A stretch of 41,813 bases of DNA, taken from the NCBI GenBank assembly GCA_024643785.1, contig JAHEMI010000011.1:1-41813 (forward strand), in the 5' to 3' direction. Of this stretch, positions 20,997 to 34,030 are shown in pieces. The notes beneath the pieces are model-generated. The model was not told where the DNA came from. It searched no databases and was given only the letters and a program-made list of their open reading frames with translations. The translations under genes and the position numbers were made by a program. Source of the DNA: Burkholderiaceae bacterium. GTDB taxonomy: Bacteria; Pseudomonadota; Gammaproteobacteria; Burkholderiales; Burkholderiaceae_E. Position 1 is the stretch's first letter, and each line of letters starts with the position of its first letter.

Positions 20997-22084
20997 ACGC
21001 CGGACCCGACGCCACCATGCGCCGCGTTGCGCTGATCATGGCCGGCGGCACCGGCGGTCACGTCCTGCCCGGCCTGGCGGTGGCCGCCGAGCTGGCACGG
21101 CGCGGCTGGCACGTGGTGTGGCTCGGCAATCCCGATTCGATGGAGGCGCGGCTGGTTCCGGCGCACGGCTTCCCGATCCGCTGGGTGCGCTTCTCCGGGC
21201 TGCGCGGCAAGGGACTCAAGGCGCTGGCGCTGTTGCCGTTCACCCTGCTACGGGCGTTCTGGCAGAGCCTGCGGGTGCTGCGCCAGGAGCGTCCCGCGGT
21301 GGTCCTGGGAATGGGCGGTTACGTCGCCTTCCCGGGCGCAATGATGGCCGCGCTGAACGGCCGGCCGTTGGTGATCCACGAGCAGAACTCGGTCGCCGGC
21401 CTGACCAACCGGGTACTCGCCCGGATCGCCGACCGCAACCTGGTCGCCTTCCCGGGTGTCCTGCCAGGCGCGCAGCACTGCGGCAATCCGGTGCGCACCG
21501 CGGTGCTCGAGATCGATCCGCCGGCGGAACGCTTCGCGACTCGCAGCGGGCGGCTCCGGATCCTGGTCGTCGGCGGCAGCCAGGGCGCAGCGGTTCTCAA
21601 CGAAGTCGTCCCGCAGGCGCTCGCCATGATCGATCCGGCCGAGCGGCCCGCTGTCGTTCACCAGTGCGGGCGCGGCAACCTGGAGCAGGTCGAGGCTCGC
21701 TACCATGGCGCCGGGGTCGCGGCCGAGGTGCTCGAATTCATCGATGACATCGACGAGGCCTACGCCGCCGCCGACCTGGTGGTGTGCCGCGCGGGCGCCA
21801 TGACCGTCGCCGAGCTCGCCGTGGTCGGAGTGCCCAGCGTACTGGTGCCGTTCCCCCACGCGGTCGACGACCACCAGACCGGCAACGCGCGCTTTCTCGC
21901 CGACGCGGGCGCCGCGGTGCTGGTCGCCCAGCGCGAATTCACCCCCGCGCGGCTCGCGGAGCTGCTGCGCGAGCGCACGCGGGGCCAGCTGCTGCAGATG
22001 GCCGAGGCGGCCCGCAAGCTGGCGCGCCGCGACGCCACCGACTGTGTTGCCGACGCCTGCGAAGCAGTCGCCAAGGATCGATGA
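20993..22084 (+). CDS. murG: UDP-GlcNAc--lipid I GlcNAc transferase
   Basis: [45 protein letters not shown]...[15 protein letters not shown]...[16 protein letters not shown]...[35 protein letters not shown]. Confidence 0.95.
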   Translation: MNAGPDATMRRVALIMAGGTGGHVLPGLAVAAELARRGWHVVWLGNPDSMEARLVPAHGFPIRWVRFSGLRGKGLKALALLPFTLLRAFWQSLRVLRQERPAVVLGMGGYVAFPGAMMAALNGRPLVIHEQNSVAGLTNRVLARIADRNLVAFPGVLPGAQHCGNPVRTAVLEIDPPAERFATRSGRLRILVVGGSQGAAVLNEVVPQALAMIDPAERPAVVHQCGRGNLEQVEARYHGAGVAAEVLEFIDDIDEAYAAADLVVCRAGAMTVAELAVVGVPSVLVPFPHAVDDHQTGNARFLADAGAAVLVAQREFTPARLAELLRERTRGQLLQMAEAARKLARRDATDCVADACEAVAKDR

Positions 22085-22097
22085 AGGTGCCCATGCC

Positions 22098-23489
22098 ATG
22101 AAACACAAGGTCAGACACGTTCATTTCGTCGGCATCGGCGGCTCGGGCATGAGCGGCATCGCCGAGGTCCTGCTCAATCTCGGCTACCGGGTGAGCGGCT
22201 CGGACATGAGCTCCAACGCCGCGACCCAGCGCCTGGCGGCACTCGGCGCCAAGGTGATGCGCGGCCACGACGCGGCCAACGTCGCGGGCGCGGACTGCGT
22301 GGTCAGTTCGACGGCAGTGCGCGGCGACAACCCCGAAGTGATGGCGGCCCGGGCGAGCCGCATCCCGGTGGTGCCGCGGGCGCTGATGCTTGCCGAGCTG
22401 ATGAAGCTCAAGCAGGGAATTGCCGTCGCCGGCACCCACGGCAAGACCACCACCACCAGCCTGGTGGCCTCGGTGCTGGCGCAGGGCGGGCTCGACCCGA
22501 CCTTCGTGATCGGCGGCCGCCTCAACAGCGCCGGCGCCAACGCGCGCCTCGGGACCGGCGACTTCATCGTGGTCGAGGCCGACGAATCGGACGCGTCGTT
22601 CCTGAACCTGACGCCGATGATCGCGGTGATCACCAACATCGACGCCGATCACATGGAGACCTACGGCCACGATTTCGCCCGGCTCAAGCAGGCCTTCGTC
22701 GAGTTCACCCAGCGCCTGCCCTTCTACGGCGCCGCGGTGCTGTGCAGCGACGACCGCAACGTGCGCGAGATCATGCCCTTCATCTCCAAGCCGGTGCTGA
22801 CCTACGGCATCGACGCCGGGGCGCAGTTCCGCGCCGTCGACGTCCGCGCCGACGGCCCCAGGATGCGGTTCACCGTGGAGCGCGAGGACGGCGCCCCGCT
22901 GGCGATCGAGCTCAATGCCCCCGGCCTGCACAACGTGCGCAACGCGCTGGCGGCGATCGCGGTGGCCGACGAGCTGGGCGTGGACGACGAAGCGATCCGC
23001 ACCGCCCTGGCCGAATTCACCGGCGTTGGCCGGCGCTTCCACAGCCACGGTGAGATCGCCTTGCCGCTCGGGGGCAGCTTCACCCTGATCGACGACTACG
23101 GCCATCATCCGGTCGAGATGGAAGTGACGCTGGCAGCGGCGCGCGGCGCGTTTCCGGGGCGCCGCATCGTGCTCGCGTTCCAGCCCCATCGCTACACCCG
23201 CACCCGCGATCTCTTCGAGGACTTCGTGCGCGTGCTCGCCAGCGCCGACCTGGTGCTGCTCGCCGAGGTCTACCCGGCCGGCGAGGCGCCGATCGTGGCC
23301 GCCGATGGCCGCGCGCTGGCGCGGGCGCTGCGCCTGACCGGCAAGCTCGAACCGATCTTTGTCGAGGACGTCAACGCGCTGCCCGAAGCAATCATGGCCA
23401 ATGCCTGCGACGGCGACGTCGTGATCACGATGGGCGCGGGATCAATGGGTGGGGTTCCGGCCCGCTTGCTGGGAGAGAACATTGACTGA
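22098..23489 (+). CDS. murC: UDP-N-acetylmuramate--L-alanine ligase
   Basis: [37 protein letters not shown]...[18 protein letters not shown]...[32 protein letters not shown]...[18 protein letters not shown]...[16 protein letters not shown]. Confidence 0.96.
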   Translation: MKHKVRHVHFVGIGGSGMSGIAEVLLNLGYRVSGSDMSSNAATQRLAALGAKVMRGHDAANVAGADCVVSSTAVRGDNPEVMAARASRIPVVPRALMLAELMKLKQGIAVAGTHGKTTTTSLVASVLAQGGLDPTFVIGGRLNSAGANARLGTGDFIVVEADESDASFLNLTPMIAVITNIDADHMETYGHDFARLKQAFVEFTQRLPFYGAAVLCSDDRNVREIMPFISKPVLTYGIDAGAQFRAVDVRADGPRMRFTVEREDGAPLAIELNAPGLHNVRNALAAIAVADELGVDDEAIRTALAEFTGVGRRFHSHGEIALPLGGSFTLIDDYGHHPVEMEVTLAAARGAFPGRRIVLAFQPHRYTRTRDLFEDFVRVLASADLVLLAEVYPAGEAPIVAADGRALARALRLTGKLEPIFVEDVNALPEAIMANACDGDVVITMGAGSMGGVPARLLGENID

Positions 23490-24480
23490 GCCAATCAGCC
23501 TCAAGCCGGCTCCCGGCAACCCGGCCAGCTACGGGCGGGTCGCGGTGCTGATGGGCGGCACGTCGGCCGAGCGCGAAGTCTCGCTGCGCTCGGGCGCGAT
23601 GGTGCTCGCCGCGCTGCAACGCAAGGGCATCGACTCGGTGGCCTTCGACCCCGCCGAGCGCAGCCTCAATGATCTCGCCACCGGCGGGTTCTCGTCGGCG
23701 TTCCTGGTGCTGCATGGTCGCTATGGCGAGGACGGCACCATCCAGGGCGCGCTCGAGCTGCTGCGCATCCCCTACACCGGCTCCGGGGTGCTCGCCTCGG
23801 CGACCGCAATCGACAAGATCCGCACCAAGGAGATCTGGCGCGCCAACGGCTTGGCGACCCCGGCCTGGCGGCTGCTCGAGTCCGGCTTCGACGCCGCCGA
23901 GGTGGCCGCCGAACTCGGCTTGCCGATCGCGGTCAAGCCGGCCAGCGAGGGCTCGACGCTGGGCTTCACCAAGGTCGTCGCGGCGGCAGGACTGAGCGCG
24001 GCCTGGGAACTCGCCGCTGCCTACGACGACGTCGTGCTGGCCGAGGCCTTCGTCACCGGCCGCGAACTGACCATCACGGTGCTTGGCGCCGGCAAGGTCG
24101 CGCGGGCGCTGCCGGTGATCGAGATCCGGGCACCCGAGGGCAATTACGACTACCAGAACAAGTATTTCGGCGACGCCACCCGTTACCTCTGCCCGGCGCC
24201 GTTGCCGCCGGCGCTCACTGCCACCCTGCAGTCGTTGTCGGTGGCCGCCTACCGCGCGATCGGCTGCAGCGGCTGGGGCCGCGTCGACGTGATGCTCGAC
24301 GACTCCGGCCGGCCGTGGCTGCTCGAGGTCAACACCGCGCCGGGCATGACCGACCACTCGCTGGTGCCGATGTCGGCGCGCGCCGCCGGCCTCGACTATG
24401 ACGACCTGGTCGAACTGTTGCTGGCCGACGCCTCGCTCAAGATTCGCGACGCCCGGCCGCTGCCCGGAGGGGCGCGATGA
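23482..24480 (+). CDS. ddl: D-alanine--D-alanine ligase
   Basis: [23 protein letters not shown]...[43 protein letters not shown]...[25 protein letters not shown] start at 23482 with GGGAGAG just upstream; alternative ATG 23449. Confidence 0.93.
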   Translation: MTEPISLKPAPGNPASYGRVAVLMGGTSAEREVSLRSGAMVLAALQRKGIDSVAFDPAERSLNDLATGGFSSAFLVLHGRYGEDGTIQGALELLRIPYTGSGVLASATAIDKIRTKEIWRANGLATPAWRLLESGFDAAEVAAELGLPIAVKPASEGSTLGFTKVVAAAGLSAAWELAAAYDDVVLAEAFVTGRELTITVLGAGKVARALPVIEIRAPEGNYDYQNKYFGDATRYLCPAPLPPALTATLQSLSVAAYRAIGCSGWGRVDVMLDDSGRPWLLEVNTAPGMTDHSLVPMSARAAGLDYDDLVELLLADASLKIRDARPLPGGAR

Positions 24481-25280
24481 ATCCGTGGCACAGCCCCCGC
24501 CTGGCCAATGCGCTCGCACGCATGCTGAGTGCGGCGGTGGTCCTGGCGCTGCTCGCCACCGTCGTGTCCTGGGCCGCCCGGCGCGACGTCTTCGACCTGC
24601 GGCTGGTGCGCGTCGAGGCGGTGGCGGGACACAAGCTGCGCCAGAGTTCGGAGTCGCTGCTGCGCGCGACCATCGCCCAGCGCATCCACGGCAGCTTCTT
24701 TTCGATCAACCTCGAAGAGGTTCGCGCGGTGATCGAGACCGTGCCCTGGGTGCGCCGGGCGCAGGTCCGGCGGGTCTGGCCCAACCGCCTGGTGGTGGCG
24801 ATCGAGGAGCACCGGCCGCTGGCGCTCTGGGAGGATGGTCGACTGGTCAATACCTATGGCGAGTTGTTCAGCGCCAATCTCGACGAGGCCGAGGAGGACG
24901 GGGCGCTGCCGCAGTTCGGCGGGCCCAAGGACTCCGAGAGTGCCGTGGTGCGCCGCTACGCCGAACTGCGCGACCTGCTGGCGCCGCTGGGCGCGGTGCC
25001 GGTGGCGGTCAACCTGTCGGCGCGCCATGCCTGGTCGGCGCAGCTCGACGACGGCACGCGCCTGATGATCGGGCGCGAGCAGGGCCTAGCGCTCGCCGAC
25101 CGGATTCGCCGCTGGGTGGCCGCCTACCCGGCGGTCAAGGCCCAGCTCAACCGTCGCGCCGAGGTGGTCGATCTGCGCTACCCCAATGGTTTTGCACTGC
25201 GTTCGCTCAGCGTGCTCGGCGATGCCGCGCCGCTGGCTGACGCATCCGTCAATCCAGCCAGTAACAGGACCGTCGAATGA
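24477..25280 (+). CDS. ftsQ: Cell division protein FtsQ
   Basis: Single N-terminal TM plus POTRA-like FDLRLVRVEAVAGHKLRQSSESLLRATIAQRIHGSFFSINLEEVRAVIETVPWVRRAQVRRVWPNRLVVAIEEHRPLALWEDGRLVNTYGELF. Confidence 0.92.
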   Translation: MNPWHSPRLANALARMLSAAVVLALLATVVSWAARRDVFDLRLVRVEAVAGHKLRQSSESLLRATIAQRIHGSFFSINLEEVRAVIETVPWVRRAQVRRVWPNRLVVAIEEHRPLALWEDGRLVNTYGELFSANLDEAEEDGALPQFGGPKDSESAVVRRYAELRDLLAPLGAVPVAVNLSARHAWSAQLDDGTRLMIGREQGLALADRIRRWVAAYPAVKAQLNRRAEVVDLRYPNGFALRSLSVLGDAAPLADASVNPASNRTVE

Positions 25281-26509
25281 CGCGAGATAGCAAGGACCTG
25301 ATCGTCGGACTCGACATCGGCACCTCGAAGGTAGTTGCGATCCTTGCCGAGATCCTCGGCAACGGCCACTTCGAGATCGTCGGGCTCGGGCAGAGCGAGT
25401 CGCGGGGCCTCAAGAAGGGCGTGGTCGTCAACATCGAGGGTACCGTCAACTCGATCCAGCGCGCCCTCGAGGAGGCCGAGCTGATGGCCGACTGCAAGAT
25501 CCGCACGGTGTTCACCGGGATCGCGGGCAGCCACATCCGCAGCTTCAATTCGAGCGGCATGGTCGCGATCAAGGACAAGGAAGTCACCGAGGCCGACGTC
25601 GCGCGGGTGATCGAGACTGCCAAGGCGGTCAACATCCCCACCGACCAGCAGGTGCTGCACGTGTTGCCGCAGGAATTCATCGTCGACGGCCAGGAGGACA
25701 TCCGCGAGCCGATCGGCATGAGCGGGGTGCGTCTCGAGGTCAAGGTCCACATCGTCACCGGCGCGGTGTCGGCGGCGCAGAACATCGTCAAGTGCGTGCG
25801 CCGTTGCGGGCTCGAGGTGCAGGACCTGGTGCTGCAGCCGCTCGCCTCGAGCAACGCGGTGCTCACCGAGGACGAGAAGGAACTGGGCGTGGCGCTGGTC
25901 GACGTCGGCGGCGGCACCACCGACATCGCGATCTTCACCGGCGGCGCGATCCGCCATACCGCCGTGATCCCGATCGCCGGCGACCAGATCACCAGCGACA
26001 TCGCGATGGCACTGCGCACCCCGACCGCCGAGGCCGAGGAGATCAAGCTGCGCTACGGCATGGCCAAGCAGGCGCTCGCCGACCCTTCGGACAAGCTGGA
26101 AGTCCCGGGCCTGGGCGACCGCGGGCCGCGGATGATGTCGCGCCAGGCGCTCGCGGCGGTGATCGAGCCGCGGGTCGAGGAGCTCTTCTCGCTCGTCTAC
26201 CAGGTGATCCGCGAATCGGGCTACGAAGACCTGATCTCGTCGGGACTGGTGCTTACCGGCGGGACTGCGCTGCTGCCCGGCACGGTCGAACTGGCCGAGG
26301 ACATCTTCCTCAAGCCGGTGCGCATCGGCCTGCCCAGCTACGCGGGCGCGCTGGCCGACGTGGTGCGCTCGCCGCGCTACGCCACCGCGGTCGGGCTGCT
26401 CGAGGAGGCGCGAAGCCAGCATCTGCGCGGCCGCAGGGTTGCCGAGCAGTCAGGGTCACTGAGGGAAAACGTACGCAGGTTCAAGGAATGGTTCTTGGGA
26501 AATTTTTAA
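25277..26509 (+). CDS. ftsA: Cell division protein FtsA
   Basis: DLIVGLDIGTSKVVAILAEI...LVDVGGGTTDIAIFTGGAIRHTAVIPIAGDQITSDIAMALRTP...LTGGTALLPGTVELAEDIF; C-terminal amphipathic tail NVRRFKEWFLGNF. Confidence 0.95.
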   Translation: MTRDSKDLIVGLDIGTSKVVAILAEILGNGHFEIVGLGQSESRGLKKGVVVNIEGTVNSIQRALEEAELMADCKIRTVFTGIAGSHIRSFNSSGMVAIKDKEVTEADVARVIETAKAVNIPTDQQVLHVLPQEFIVDGQEDIREPIGMSGVRLEVKVHIVTGAVSAAQNIVKCVRRCGLEVQDLVLQPLASSNAVLTEDEKELGVALVDVGGGTTDIAIFTGGAIRHTAVIPIAGDQITSDIAMALRTPTAEAEEIKLRYGMAKQALADPSDKLEVPGLGDRGPRMMSRQALAAVIEPRVEELFSLVYQVIRESGYEDLISSGLVLTGGTALLPGTVELAEDIFLKPVRIGLPSYAGALADVVRSPRYATAVGLLEEARSQHLRGRRVAEQSGSLRENVRRFKEWFLGNF

Positions 26510-26618
26510 TCCGGCATGACCGCAATAGCCGGTTTTCAACGGAGGGGGCGAGGGGAGAGGTGCAGCGCCAGAGCCCAGCTTCTCCCGTCTCTCTTTCCAG
26601 CATTCAGGAGGCAACACA

Positions 26619-27800
26619 ATGAGTTTTGAACTGATCGAAAATGAAGTCGAAGGCGCCATCATCAAGGTTATCGGTGTCGGTGGAGCCGGCGGCAACGCGG
26701 TCAACCACATGATCAGCCGCGGTGTTGTCGGGGTCGAATTCATCGCGATGAATACCGACCGCCAGGCGCTGCGCCGCTCGATGTCCGAGCAGGTGCTGCA
26801 GCTCGGCGGCAGCGGCCTGGGGGCCGGGGCGCGTCCCGAGATGGGCCGCGCCGCTGCCGACGCGATGCGCGACGCGATCCGCGCCGAACTCGAGGGCGCG
26901 CACATGGTGTTCCTGACCGCCGGCATGGGCAAGGGCACCGGCACGGGCGCGACCCCGGTGGTGGCGGAGATCGCCCGCGAACTGGGCATCCTGACCGTCG
27001 GGGTAGTCACCAAGCCCTTCGAATTCGAGGGCGTGCGCAAGATGCGCATCGCCGAAGAGGGCATCGAGCAGCTGGTCGGGCTGGTCGACTCGCTGATCAT
27101 CGTGCTCAACCAGAAACTCTTCGAGGTGATGGACGAGGACGCGAGCCTCGAGGACGCCTTCAAGCGCGCCGACAACGTCCTGCACAACGCGGTTGCCGGG
27201 ATCGCCGAGATCATCAACGTGCCGGGCCTGGTCAACGTCGACTTCGCCGACGTCAAGACCGTGATGGGCGAGCAGGGCAAGGCGATGATGGGCATCGGCG
27301 AAGCCTCCGGTCTCGATCGCGCCCGCCTCGCGGCCGAGCAGGCGGTGGCCTCGCCGCTGCTCGACGGCGTCGACCTCTCGGGCGCGCGCGGGGTGATCGT
27401 CAACATCACCGCCACCCGCAGCCTCAAGCTGAAGGAGACCAACGAGGTCATCAACACCATCAAGGCCTTCTGCGCCGACGACGCGACCATCATCCACGGC
27501 ACGGTATTCGACGAGGAGATGGGCGACTCGCTGCGCGTCACCGTCGTCGCCACTGGCATCGGCAAGCGCAGCGCCAAGCCGGTGCTGGTCCCGCAGACCC
27601 GGTTGCGCACCGGCACCGACGGCGGCCCGGTCCAGCAGGAGCCGGCCGCGGCGGTGGCCAACACCAACTACGAGGGCTTCGACCAGCCGGCGGTGTGGCG
27701 CAATCCGCGCGGTTCGGCGGCCGCCCAGGTCCAGGCCCTGGAGGAAAGCGGCGTCGAGCGCTTCGATATCCCGGCCTTCCTGCGCAAGCAGGCCGACTGA
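26619..27800 (+). CDS. ftsZ: Cell division protein FtsZ (variant tubulin signature GKGTGTG)
   Basis: IKVIGVGGAGGNAVNHMISRGVVGVEFIAMNTD...MVFLTAGMGKGTGTGATPVVAEIAREL...VNVDFADVKTVMGEQGKAMMG...VNITATRSLKLKETNEV; C-terminal peptide FDIPAFLRKQAD. Confidence 0.95.
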   Translation: MSFELIENEVEGAIIKVIGVGGAGGNAVNHMISRGVVGVEFIAMNTDRQALRRSMSEQVLQLGGSGLGAGARPEMGRAAADAMRDAIRAELEGAHMVFLTAGMGKGTGTGATPVVAEIARELGILTVGVVTKPFEFEGVRKMRIAEEGIEQLVGLVDSLIIVLNQKLFEVMDEDASLEDAFKRADNVLHNAVAGIAEIINVPGLVNVDFADVKTVMGEQGKAMMGIGEASGLDRARLAAEQAVASPLLDGVDLSGARGVIVNITATRSLKLKETNEVINTIKAFCADDATIIHGTVFDEEMGDSLRVTVVATGIGKRSAKPVLVPQTRLRTGTDGGPVQQEPAAAVANTNYEGFDQPAVWRNPRGSAAAQVQALEESGVERFDIPAFLRKQAD

Positions 27801-27886
27801 GGATCAGGGACATCCCGGGTCAGTCCGGCGGGTTTTTGCCGGGCGCCCTAAAATGGGGGTTTAGCGCATGTAATCAGGAGCAGGAA

Positions 27887-28393
27887 ATGACTATCAAAGT
27901 GGGCGAGCGGCTGCCCGATGCCACGCTTTTCGAATATCACGAAACCGAAGAGGGCGGCTGTTCGATCGGCCCCAACGCATTCAAGGTGGCGGACCTGGTC
28001 AAGGGCCGCAAGATTGTCATTTTCGGCCTGCCTGGCGCCTTCACGCCGACCTGCTCGGCGCAGCACGTACCTGGTTATCTCAAGGAGTACGACGCCCTGC
28101 GCGCGCGCGGCGTCGACGAGATCTGGTGCGTCTCGGTCAACGACGCCTGGGTGATGGGCGCCTGGGGCCGGGACCAGCACACCGACGGCAAGATCCGGAT
28201 GATGGGCGACGGCAACCTCGAGTTCACCCGTGCCATCGGGCTGGACGCCGACCTTTCCCGGGTGGGATACGGATTGCGGTCGCGGCGCTACTCGATGCTC
28301 GTCGAGGACGGCGTCGTCGCGCAGCTCAATGTCGAGGTTCCGGGCAAGTTCGAAGTCTCCAGTGCCGCCGCGATGCTGGCGCAGCTGGGCTGA
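27887..28393 (+). CDS. Peroxiredoxin, Prx5-like
   Basis: MTIKVGERLPDATLFEYHE...KIVIFGLPGAFTPTCSAQHVPGYLKEYDALRARGVDEIWCVSVNDAWVMGAWG; ATG 27887 with AGGAGCAGG upstream. Confidence 0.92.
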   Translation: MTIKVGERLPDATLFEYHETEEGGCSIGPNAFKVADLVKGRKIVIFGLPGAFTPTCSAQHVPGYLKEYDALRARGVDEIWCVSVNDAWVMGAWGRDQHTDGKIRMMGDGNLEFTRAIGLDADLSRVGYGLRSRRYSMLVEDGVVAQLNVEVPGKFEVSSAAAMLAQLG

Positions 28394-28419
28394 GCGGCGT
28401 CGCCGCACACCGCTGAGCG

Positions 28420-29349
28420 ATGCTGCGACAGCGCACGATCAAGGCGCAGGTGCGCACCACCGGCGTGGGGCTGCATTCCGGGCGCCGCGTCGAGCTGACC
28501 CTGCGACCCGCCCCGGCCGACACCGGGGTGGTGTTCCGTCGCACTGACCTCAAGCCGCCGGTCGAGATCCGCGCTGGCGCTGATCGCGTCACCGACACCC
28601 GGATGGCCTCGACGCTGAGCACCGGACAGGGTGCGCACGATCCGAGTGCGCAGGTCGCGACGGTCGAGCACCTGATGGCGGCATTGGCGGGACTGGGCAT
28701 CGACAACGTCTACGTCGACGTCACCGCGCCCGAGATCCCGATTCTCGACGGCTCGGCGGGCTCGTTCGTGTTCCTGATCCAGTCGGCCGGAGTACTCGAG
28801 CAGGGTGAACCCAAGCGTTTCATTGCGGTGCGCAAGGCGGTCGAGGTCCACGAGGGCGACAAGTGGGCGCGGCTCGAGCCCCACTTCGGTTTCCGCGCCC
28901 GCTTCTCCATCGAGTTCGCCCATCCCGCCATTGACGCCACCGAGCAGCAGGTCGAGGTCGACTTCGCGACCTCGTCGTTCATCAATGACGTCGCCCGCGC
29001 CCGCACCTTCGGTTTCGTGCAGGATGTCGAGGCCCTGCGGGCCAGTGGGCTGGCGCAGGGTGGCAGCCTGGGCAACGCCATCGTCATGGACGAATACCGG
29101 ATTCTCAACGCCGAGGGGCTGCGTTCGACCGACGAATTCGTCAAGCACAAGATGCTCGACGCGATCGGCGACCTCTACCTGGCCGGGCACCCGCTGCTGG
29201 CGACCTATACCGGGCACAAGTCGGGCCACGCGCTCAACAATGCGCTCCTGCGGGTCCTGTTCGCCGACCCTGCCAACTACGAGCTGGTGAGCTTTGGCGA
29301 CCGCAAGACCGCGCCGCGACTCTTCGCCGGCGACTGGAACGCGGCATGA
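28420..29349 (+). CDS. lpxC: UDP-3-O-acyl-N-acetylglucosamine deacetylase
   Basis: [44 protein letters not shown]...[15 protein letters not shown]...[16 protein letters not shown]...[28 protein letters not shown]...[17 protein letters not shown]. Confidence 0.96.
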   Translation: MLRQRTIKAQVRTTGVGLHSGRRVELTLRPAPADTGVVFRRTDLKPPVEIRAGADRVTDTRMASTLSTGQGAHDPSAQVATVEHLMAALAGLGIDNVYVDVTAPEIPILDGSAGSFVFLIQSAGVLEQGEPKRFIAVRKAVEVHEGDKWARLEPHFGFRARFSIEFAHPAIDATEQQVEVDFATSSFINDVARARTFGFVQDVEALRASGLAQGGSLGNAIVMDEYRILNAEGLRSTDEFVKHKMLDAIGDLYLAGHPLLATYTGHKSGHALNNALLRVLFADPANYELVSFGDRKTAPRLFAGDWNAA

Positions 29350-29371
29350 GCCGGCAGTTCCGGGCGACGCC

Positions 29372-29554
29372 ATGATCATCTTCCTGCGCATCGTCTTCGC
29401 GCTCGGCCTGGTGGTCGCGGTGTGGTGCGGCGTGGCCTACCTCGCGAGCGGCGAGCGCCGTTACCTGCGCCTGGCGCTGCGCACCCTGCTGGGCACCTGC
29501 CTGCTGGGCCTGGTGTTCTTCGCCGGACTGATCGCCGAGCGCTTGCTGTCCTAG
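29372..29554 (+). CDS. Small hydrophobic (two-TM) protein of unknown function
   Basis: 60 aa MIIFLRIVFALGLVVAVWCGVAYLASGERRYLRLALRTLLGTCLLGLVFFAGLIAERLLS; ATG 29372. Confidence 0.65.
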   Translation: MIIFLRIVFALGLVVAVWCGVAYLASGERRYLRLALRTLLGTCLLGLVFFAGLIAERLLS

Positions 29555-30024
29555 CGGGGCGACCCTGGCCGAGTGCGTCCCGACCGCTGTCTCTTGACCA
29601 GTCGTGCCATGGCGCGCTGCAACGATGTCGCCGAGCGCCGCCCGGCTCCGGTCGCCGCCCCCAGTTCGGCGAACGCCGCCAGCGTTCGCTCAGGTATTGG
29701 TTGACGCGGTGCAGCAACCGGCGCCGCCGGTCGGCTCGTGCGTTGCGGCCGGAAACGGATTCGATTAACCTTGGCCGTAGCTTCCTGGACCGCCGCCAGC
29801 AGTGACGGCTCGAGCTGGCGACACTTCGCTGCCGCGGCTGCCGATCTCGTCGCCGCGATCAGGGTTTCGCCCTGGATCGCGATCACTGACAGTGCCAGTT
29901 CCGGTGCCGCCTTGCGGAGCGCGGCCTCGATGCGCAGCAGCGTGTCGATCTGCGCGGCCGCGTTGCGATAGGCGGGCTCGGCGCTGAGCCAGTCCAGGAC
30001 TTGTTTGGGAACACTTGGTTGCAT
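29551..30024 (-). CDS. DUF721/DciA-like protein
   Basis: MQPSVPKQVLDWLSAEPAYRNAAAQIDTLLRIEAALRKAAPELALSVIAIQGETLIAATRSAAAAAKCRQLEPSLLAAVQ; lies between lpxC and the M23 peptidase/secA, as DUF721 genes do in other Gram-negatives. Start 30024 preferred over the 239-aa ORF. Confidence 0.7.
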   Translation of the reverse strand: MQPSVPKQVLDWLSAEPAYRNAAAQIDTLLRIEAALRKAAPELALSVIAIQGETLIAATRSAAAAAKCRQLEPSLLAAVQEATAKVNRIRFRPQRTSRPAAPVAAPRQPIPERTLAAFAELGAATGAGRRSATSLQRAMARLVKRQRSGRTRPGSPR

Positions 30025-30079
30025 TGGTGACGGTTTGCTCCTGCCAGCGCAACGATAGCAGAGCGGGAGTGCTTGCGGT

Positions 30080-31117
30080 TTGCAGATCATTCTGGTCCAT
30101 CCTCGGCTGAGCAAGGCGCGCACCATCACGTTGTCGCGCGGCCGGCTCGCGCTCGCCGGCATGGCGCTGTTGCTGGGCTTGCTGCTGGCTTCCGGGCTGC
30201 TGTCGTGGGCGACGCTGCGCAATGCCGATGAGTTGCGCGCCAGCCTTGCCGGCTCCTGGCTCGGCGCCACCGTTGCGGCGCCGGCAGCCGGTGTCAGCGA
30301 CGACTACGTGCGCCAGAACATTGACGCCCTGGCGGTGCGGCTCGGCCAGATCCAGGCGCGGCTGGCGGGACTCGATGCGCTGGGCGACCGGCTGGTGGAG
30401 AGCGTGGGCTGGAAGAGCCCCGATGTATCGCCTCAGGCAGCAACGCCCCGCAAGTCCTGGCTGTCACGCGGCCGCCGCGATCAGCCGGCAGCCCCGGCTA
30501 GCGCTCCGGCCGAGCCCGCGGCGGCGGCATCGGGCAGCGGCGGACCATACCTGCCGGCGGTGCCCGAGCGCTCGCTCGGCGGACTGGGCATGGAGATCGA
30601 GCGCACTTCGAACCTGCTCGAACGGCGCCTCGACCAATGGAGCCTGCTCGAGTCCGACCTGCTCTACCAGAATGTTGCCAACAAGCTGGTGCCGACGAGC
30701 GAGCCGCTGCGCGAGCCGTCGGTGGGATCCGGGTTCGGCTGGCGCACCGATCCTTTCACCGGCAAGTCGGCCATGCACGAGGGGCTGGACTTCAATGCCC
30801 CGACTGGCACCCCGATCCTCGCGGCCGGGGCGGGCGTCGTTGCCAGCGCCGGGCGCAACCCGGCCTACGGGCTGGTGGTCGACATCGACCACGGCGCCGG
30901 GGTCACCACCCGCTACGCCCATGCCACCAGAATTTTCGTCCAGCCCGGCGACATCGTGCGCCAGGGCGAGAAGATTGCCGAGGTCGGCACCACCGGCCGT
31001 TCAACCGGCCCCCACCTGCATTTCGAGGTGCGGGTCAACGGCGGACCCCGCGACCCGATGCGCTACCTGCGGGACATGGCGCACGGGGCCTCACTGGCGC
31101 GTGGTCCACGGCGCTGA
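30080..31117 (+). CDS. M23-family metallopeptidase, membrane-anchored
   Basis: N-terminal TM (ALAGMALLLGLLLASGLLSWATL); GSGFGWRTDPFTGKSAMHEGLDFNAPTGTPILAAGAGVV...VDIDHGAGVTTRYAHAT...TGRSTGPHLHFEVRVNG. Confidence 0.93.
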   Translation: MQIILVHPRLSKARTITLSRGRLALAGMALLLGLLLASGLLSWATLRNADELRASLAGSWLGATVAAPAAGVSDDYVRQNIDALAVRLGQIQARLAGLDALGDRLVESVGWKSPDVSPQAATPRKSWLSRGRRDQPAAPASAPAEPAAAASGSGGPYLPAVPERSLGGLGMEIERTSNLLERRLDQWSLLESDLLYQNVANKLVPTSEPLREPSVGSGFGWRTDPFTGKSAMHEGLDFNAPTGTPILAAGAGVVASAGRNPAYGLVVDIDHGAGVTTRYAHATRIFVQPGDIVRQGEKIAEVGTTGRSTGPHLHFEVRVNGGPRDPMRYLRDMAHGASLARGPRR

Positions 31118-31190
31118 TGGTTCGTGCTGCGTGGTAAAATCCGACGTTTGCCCAACTGAGAAGAGGGCCCGCCAAGCGTCGTGAGCCTGG

Positions 31191-31207
31191 GGGGTTCCAG
31201 CCACCCC
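31191..31207 (+). promoter_or_regulatory. Putative hairpin abutting the secA start codon
   Basis: GGGGT (31191-31195) - tccagcc - ACCCC (31203-31207) directly before ATG at 31208. Confidence 0.35.
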
Positions 31208-33994
<2,787 letters not shown>

Positions 33995-34030
33995 CGCGAA
34001 AAGACTCACTTGATCAAAAGATGACATTGG

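Noticed and set aside
27825-27842. CCGGC-GGGTTTTT-GCCGG hairpin after ftsZ as a Rho-independent terminator
   Set aside because: The T-run is in the loop, not after the stem, so it is not a canonical terminator.
29551-30270. Full 239-aa version of the DUF721 ORF
   Set aside because: The N-terminal part overlaps the M23 peptidase start and lacks family-like sequence; ATG at 30024 gives a compact 157-aa protein.
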